A stretch of DNA of 64,000 bases from Variovorax sp. OAS795 (GTDB lineage: Bacteria > Pseudomonadota > Gammaproteobacteria > Burkholderiales > Burkholderiaceae_C). Below the pieces are notes generated by a model. The model was given only the letters and a program-made list of their open reading frames with translations, had not been told where the DNA came from and did no database searches. Below, in pieces: positions 60,751 through 64,000 of this stretch. Position 1 is the first letter of the stretch; each line of letters starts with the position of its first letter. Both the position numbers and the translations under genes were made by a program. The DNA lies in the NCBI RefSeq assembly GCF_040546685.1, contig NZ_JBEPOH010000002.1:744001-808000 (forward strand). Direction: 5' to 3'.

Positions 60751-61986
60751 ATGTTTGCCGAACCCTCCGCCAAGACCCGCGATCTGCTCGAACGCCTGAA
60801 CAAGTTCTTCGACCAGCACATCTATCCGAACGAAGCGCGCTACCACCACGAGATGGACGCCTTCCGCCGCCAGGGAAACGCCTGGCAGGTGCCGGCGCTG
60901 ATCGAGGAACTGAAGCCGGTGGCGCGCGCCGCGGGCCTGTGGAACATGTTCCTGCCGCATCCGCACCGCGACGTGCCGGCCATCTCCAACCTCGACTACG
61001 CGCCGCTGTGCGAAGTGATGGGCCGCGTCTCGTGGTCGGGCGAGGTGTTCAACTGCTCGGCGCCCGACACGGGCAACATGGAAACCATCGAGCGCTACGG
61101 CACCGAGGCGCAGAAGGACGAATGGCTCGCGCCGCTGCTCGCGGGCGAAATCCGCTCGGGCTTCCTGATGACTGAGCCGGCTGTCGCCTCGTCGGACGCC
61201 ACCAACATCCAGTGCACCATCCGCCGCGAAGGCGGCGAGTACGTGATCAACGGCCGCAAGTGGTTCTCGTCGGGCGCGGGCAGCCCGCGCTGCAAGATCT
61301 TCATCGTGATGGGCAAGACCGACCCCGATGCGCCGCGCCACGCGCAGCAGTCGATGGTGCTGGTGCCGCGCGACACGAAGGGCGTGACGGTGTTGCGCCA
61401 CCTCTCGGTCTTCGGCTACGACGACGCGCCGCACGGCCACATGGAAGTGCTGCTGGAAGATGTGCGCGTGCCCGTGGCCAACATCCTCCTGGGCGAAGGG
61501 CGCGGCTTCGAGATTGCGCAGGGCCGGCTCGGCCCGGGGCGCATCCACCACTGCATGCGCTCCATCGGCGCTGCCGAGCGCGCGCTCGAACTCATGTGCG
61601 ATCGGCTGCGCAACCGCGTCGCCTTCGGCCGTCCGCTGTCGGAGCAGTCGATCTGGCACGAGCGCATCGCCGAGTCGCGCTGCCTCATCGACCAGGCGCG
61701 CCTGCTCACGCTCAATGCGGCCTACAAGATGGACACCGTGGGCAACAAGGAAGCCCGCGCCGAGATCGCGATGATCAAGGTGGTGGCGCCCAACATGTCG
61801 TGCAAGGTGGTCGACTGGGCGATCCAGGCGCACGGCGCCGCGGGCGTGAGCCAGGACTTCTGGCTCGCCGAAGCCTACGCGCACCAGCGCACCGTGCGCA
61901 TCGTCGATGGCCCGGACGAAGTGCACCGCAACGCGATTGCCAAGCTGGAGCTGGCCAAGCGCGCGCCGGTGGGCGCGGGGCGCTGA
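60751..61986 (+). CDS. Acyl-CoA dehydrogenase family protein
   Basis: The 411-residue protein has the ACAD signature segments: [19 protein letters not shown] (FAD/substrate site), [32 protein letters not shown] and [20 protein letters not shown] near the C terminus. It would oxidise an acyl-CoA to the enoyl-CoA, passing electrons to ETF. The catalytic base, usually a C-terminal Glu/Asp, is probably in VDGPDEVH. It may finish the chain left after ring opening in this island, or be independent. An AAAGGA site precedes the ATG. Confidence 0.9.
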   Translation: MFAEPSAKTRDLLERLNKFFDQHIYPNEARYHHEMDAFRRQGNAWQVPALIEELKPVARAAGLWNMFLPHPHRDVPAISNLDYAPLCEVMGRVSWSGEVFNCSAPDTGNMETIERYGTEAQKDEWLAPLLAGEIRSGFLMTEPAVASSDATNIQCTIRREGGEYVINGRKWFSSGAGSPRCKIFIVMGKTDPDAPRHAQQSMVLVPRDTKGVTVLRHLSVFGYDDAPHGHMEVLLEDVRVPVANILLGEGRGFEIAQGRLGPGRIHHCMRSIGAAERALELMCDRLRNRVAFGRPLSEQSIWHERIAESRCLIDQARLLTLNAAYKMDTVGNKEARAEIAMIKVVAPNMSCKVVDWAIQAHGAAGVSQDFWLAEAYAHQRTVRIVDGPDEVHRNAIAKLELAKRAPVGAGR

Positions 61987-62236
61987 AGCGGGGCGAAGGG
62001 GAGGCAAGGAGCACCTGCCGTTCGGTGCGTCGGTCAGCGGGTTCTTAGCGCTGTTTCTGCGAGGCCGTCCATCGGCTCGCATTGGCAATGTGAACAATGG
62101 TTGCCCGCTCTTGCGGGCAGTCGATTGCTGGCTATAGTTCGCCGGCGCGAGCGGCGGATCCCGGATCCGGACCGCAGGCGAACTCCGGACCGACCTGGGG
62201 TGAACGCAGCGCACCACCACGCATCGAGTTCGAACC

Positions 62237-62647
62237 ATGACTGAATCACTCTGGGTCGTCGCCTTCCTTTCCCTCTCCTTGCCCTCCGGCTACGAACTGA
62301 CCGGCAGCTCGACCGAAAAGGTCACGCGGGACGTCTTCAAGGCCAAAAGCGAGTTCCGCTCCTGGAGGTCGCCGGATGGAAAGATGCTGGTGCTCTCGTC
62401 ATGGGCACCCCGGCCGCTTCGCGATGGCGGGCCCGCGGTGATCGTGAACTCGTCACCGATCGAGATCGCAGGGCAAACGGCCGAGTTGCTCGAGGCCTCG
62501 CTCTTCATGGGCATGAAGCAGGATGTGCTTGCCACCCATCTGAAGTTCTCGAACCCGGAGAGCACCGTGCTGGTCTACGGCAAGGGCTACAGCAAGGAAG
62601 AGTTCAAGGCGCTCCTGCGCAATGCCGACATCCGCCCTGTGCCGTAG
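62237..62647 (+). CDS. Hypothetical protein
   Basis: The 136-residue protein has a hydrophobic N terminus (LWVVAFLSLSLPSG), possibly a poor signal peptide. A domain follows with alternating strands (KMLVLSSWAPRPLRDGG, STVLVYGKGYSKEEFKALL). I do not recognise the family. The preceding 250 bases hold a small GC hairpin (GCCCGC-N4-GCGGGC) but no obvious promoter. Confidence 0.5.
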   Translation: MTESLWVVAFLSLSLPSGYELTGSSTEKVTRDVFKAKSEFRSWRSPDGKMLVLSSWAPRPLRDGGPAVIVNSSPIEIAGQTAELLEASLFMGMKQDVLATHLKFSNPESTVLVYGKGYSKEEFKALLRNADIRPVP

Positions 62648-62709
62648 GCGCAGGGCCGTTGCATCAGGCGCCAATTTGCCAGGCCCCTCGCATTCGTGAG
62701 AATGGCGGC

Positions 62710-63063
62710 ATGAGCCACCCTGACGCTGCGCCGGAAACTGCCGACTACATCTCCTTCGAGGAGTTCCGCAACGGGCTGCCGCACGGGCGCTTTCGCGTCA
62801 TCGTCAGTCCTGCGCTGGTGGTGCCCTTCGTGTCCCACCTCACGCATGCCACCATGCTGTCGATCGCGCTGATCGGCCCGGGCATCGCCGCGGCGCTGGC
62901 GGGCTATCCATGGCTCGGCGGTCCGCTGGTGCTGGCCGGCATCCTGGTCCGGTGGTCCGTCAAGACCCAGGCGTCCCGCATCCTGCTGCACCTGGCCACG
63001 CGCGTGCCCTCGGTCTACGAACAGGCCGGCGAGCACGGCGTGATGGAAGTGCGCCGCGCCTGA
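62710..63063 (+). CDS. Small membrane protein, hypothetical
   Basis: The 117-residue protein has a polar N terminus of about 30 residues, then two hydrophobic segments (ALVVPFVSHLTHATMLSIAL and GPGIAAALAGYPWLGGPLVL). A basic, amphipathic C terminus follows. No family is recognised. Confidence 0.55.
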   Translation: MSHPDAAPETADYISFEEFRNGLPHGRFRVIVSPALVVPFVSHLTHATMLSIALIGPGIAAALAGYPWLGGPLVLAGILVRWSVKTQASRILLHLATRVPSVYEQAGEHGVMEVRRA

Positions 63064-63086
63064 GGCGCAGCGCGGCCTGTAGGGGT

Positions 63087-63863
63087 TCAGCTCCCGGGCC
63101 GAGCGGCCAGCTGCCGGGCCAAGGCTTCACGCGCCCTGCGGGCCGGCGCCGCATCCACGCGGTCCGCGAGCACCTGCGCCAGCTGCTCGAGCTGGGCCGG
63201 TGCAAGGCCCACGTTCATGGCGATGCGCATGTGGGACTGCAGCTGCGATTCGGCGCCCGCAAGCACCGACAGCATGCCGACCGTGGCCAGCTCACGGCTT
63301 TGCCAGTCGAGGTTGTCGCGCTCGAACACGTCGCCGAACAGGTGCGTCTTCAGGTACTCGTCGATGGCCGGTGCGAAGTCGAACAACGCGCCCTTGACCG
63401 GCGCGCCGGCCAGCTTCGTCTGGTTGAAGGTGCCGGCCGACAGCAGCGCGTCACCCTTGGGAATGGGACGCGAGGGCAGCGGCCCCTCCTTGTCCTGGAT
63501 GCCGCGCTGCCTGCGGGCCTCCAGCACCTTCATCAGCTCGCCCAGCGCATTGAGGCTGCGCGGGAAACCGGCATAGGCATACACCTGCACCAGGATCTCT
63601 TTCGCGTCGTTGACGGTGAGGCCCGCGTCGAGGCCCTGCCCGAGCGCGGTGTTCAGGCGCGCGATGTCGCCGGACGCCGCGAATGCCGCGACCGGGACGA
63701 CGGATTGCTGGCGCAGCGAAAGCGTCTCGGATGCGGCGGGCGCGGCGTTCATGTTCGTGGGCTCCTTCAAGGCCGGGCCGGCATGGCACAGCGCGGCGGC
63801 CAGGCACAGCGCCAGGGCCGGCGCGCCGCTCCTGCGCCTATTGGCGCTGGTTGTATTGCGCAT
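63087..63863 (-). CDS. Exported carboxymuconolactone-decarboxylase family protein
   Basis: The 258-residue protein has a signal peptide ([18 protein letters not shown]). Two CMD repeats follow, the first around [20 protein letters not shown] and the second around [20 protein letters not shown]. The usual CxxC of AhpD is absent, so it is more like the decarboxylase branch. GGAGAAGG precedes the ATG. It overlaps the upstream cupin gene by 26 bases, so the two are co-expressed. CMD-cupin pairs are common; the reaction is not known. Confidence 0.85.
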   Translation of the reverse strand: MRNTTSANRRRSGAPALALCLAAALCHAGPALKEPTNMNAAPAASETLSLRQQSVVPVAAFAASGDIARLNTALGQGLDAGLTVNDAKEILVQVYAYAGFPRSLNALGELMKVLEARRQRGIQDKEGPLPSRPIPKGDALLSAGTFNQTKLAGAPVKGALFDFAPAIDEYLKTHLFGDVFERDNLDWQSRELATVGMLSVLAGAESQLQSHMRIAMNVGLAPAQLEQLAQVLADRVDAAPARRAREALARQLAARPGS

Positions 63864-64000
63864 CGGTGACCTTCTCCATCCATTCGACGTTCTTGCCGTT
63901 CACGGTGCCGGTGACCGCCAGGTGGACCAGTGCCGTGAAGGGCGCGGCGCCATGCCAGTGCTTGACGCCGGGAGGGCACCAGACGACATCGCCGGGGCGG
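63838..64000 (-). CDS. Cupin protein, C-terminal end (cut by window edge)
   Basis: The frame read leftward from the window end gives a cupin C terminus: [16 protein letters not shown] (second metal motif), [20 protein letters not shown] and the stop after YNQRQ. It extends beyond the window. It overlaps the CMD protein gene and would form a two-gene unit with it. Confidence 0.8.
   Translation of the reverse strand, partial: RPGDVVWCPPGVKHWHGAAPFTALVHLAVTGTVNGKNVEWMEKVTDAQYNQRQ

Noticed and set aside
62103..62118. Terminator GCCCGC-N4-GCGGGC
   Set aside because: It is a short stem with no T run, more than 100 bases from the upstream stop; it may be chance in GC-rich DNA.

Overview
The window is high-GC, densely coded DNA with almost no tRNA, rRNA or mobile-element content. 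The Bug-family solute receptors, several LysR/IclR/GntR-controlled aromatic pathways and the general gene style suggest a soil betaproteobacterium of the Comamonadaceae, most likely Variovorax or a close relative. This placement is an inference from gene content, not from a marker gene.

Layout. (1) 1-8805: a gamma-resorcylate/resorcinol catabolic locus. It holds a decarboxylase (graF-like), hydroxyquinol dioxygenase (graB-like), maleylacetate reductase (graC-like), a two-component resorcinol hydroxylase (graA/graD-like, the reductase gene frameshifted), MarR and LysR regulators and an aromatic-acid MFS importer. (2) 8832-12349: a TetR-controlled operon (MDR reductase, SDR, exported alpha/beta hydrolase) with matching operator palindromes. 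(3) 12390-22438: a phospholipase-D-like lipoprotein, a LuxR-type response regulator with a hybrid histidine kinase, and a 1859-residue protein that joins a GMC oxidoreductase, a Cys-nucleophile alpha/beta hydrolase and a PhoD-type phosphatase. (4) 22468-26423: TerC, then a LysR-controlled tartrate/D-malate dehydrogenase with a Bug receptor. (5) 26450-33421: small envelope and hypothetical genes, an HxlR regulator divergent from an MFS efflux pump over a symmetric operator/promoter, and a second PhoD enzyme that is a predicted Tat-exported lipoprotein. (6) 33709-45778: a cytochrome-b561-like protein followed by a chain of overlapping genes. The chain contains a CUT1-type sugar importer (ATPase, two solute-binding proteins, two permeases), an SMP-30 lactonase, a beta-propeller protein and a CUT2-type importer (double ATPase, permease, binding protein). 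Two CUT1 genes carry one-base insertions. (7) 45803-50976: an orphan ABC ATPase, a DUF3883-like protein, and a two-gene unit with a family-4 glycosyltransferase and a glycogen-debranching-type glucosidase. (8) 51004-61986: an IclR gene and then a catabolic island of unidentified substrate (FAD monooxygenase, MDR dehydrogenase, cupin, VOC dioxygenase-like protein, FAH-type hydrolase, Bug receptor, DUF1185, quinone oxidoreductase, acyl-CoA dehydrogenase). A GntR regulator of the island has three matching candidate operators. (9) 62237-64000: two small hypothetical genes and a carboxymuconolactone-decarboxylase/cupin pair cut by the window end.

Most of the window is catabolism plus uptake, each block with its own local regulator. 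For six regulators I could read a candidate operator directly from the DNA as an inverted repeat at the expected place (MarR, TetR, LysR, HxlR, IclR, GntR). Two regulators (TetR and HxlR) appear to have promoters so close to the start codon that their mRNAs would be leaderless. Three genes (662-1208, 35654-36986, 37878-38703) are each interrupted by a single extra base and are otherwise intact, so either sequencing errors or recent inactivation would explain them. The least familiar items are the three-enzyme fusion protein, the coupled CUT1/lactonase/propeller/CUT2 operon, and the GntR-controlled catabolic island.
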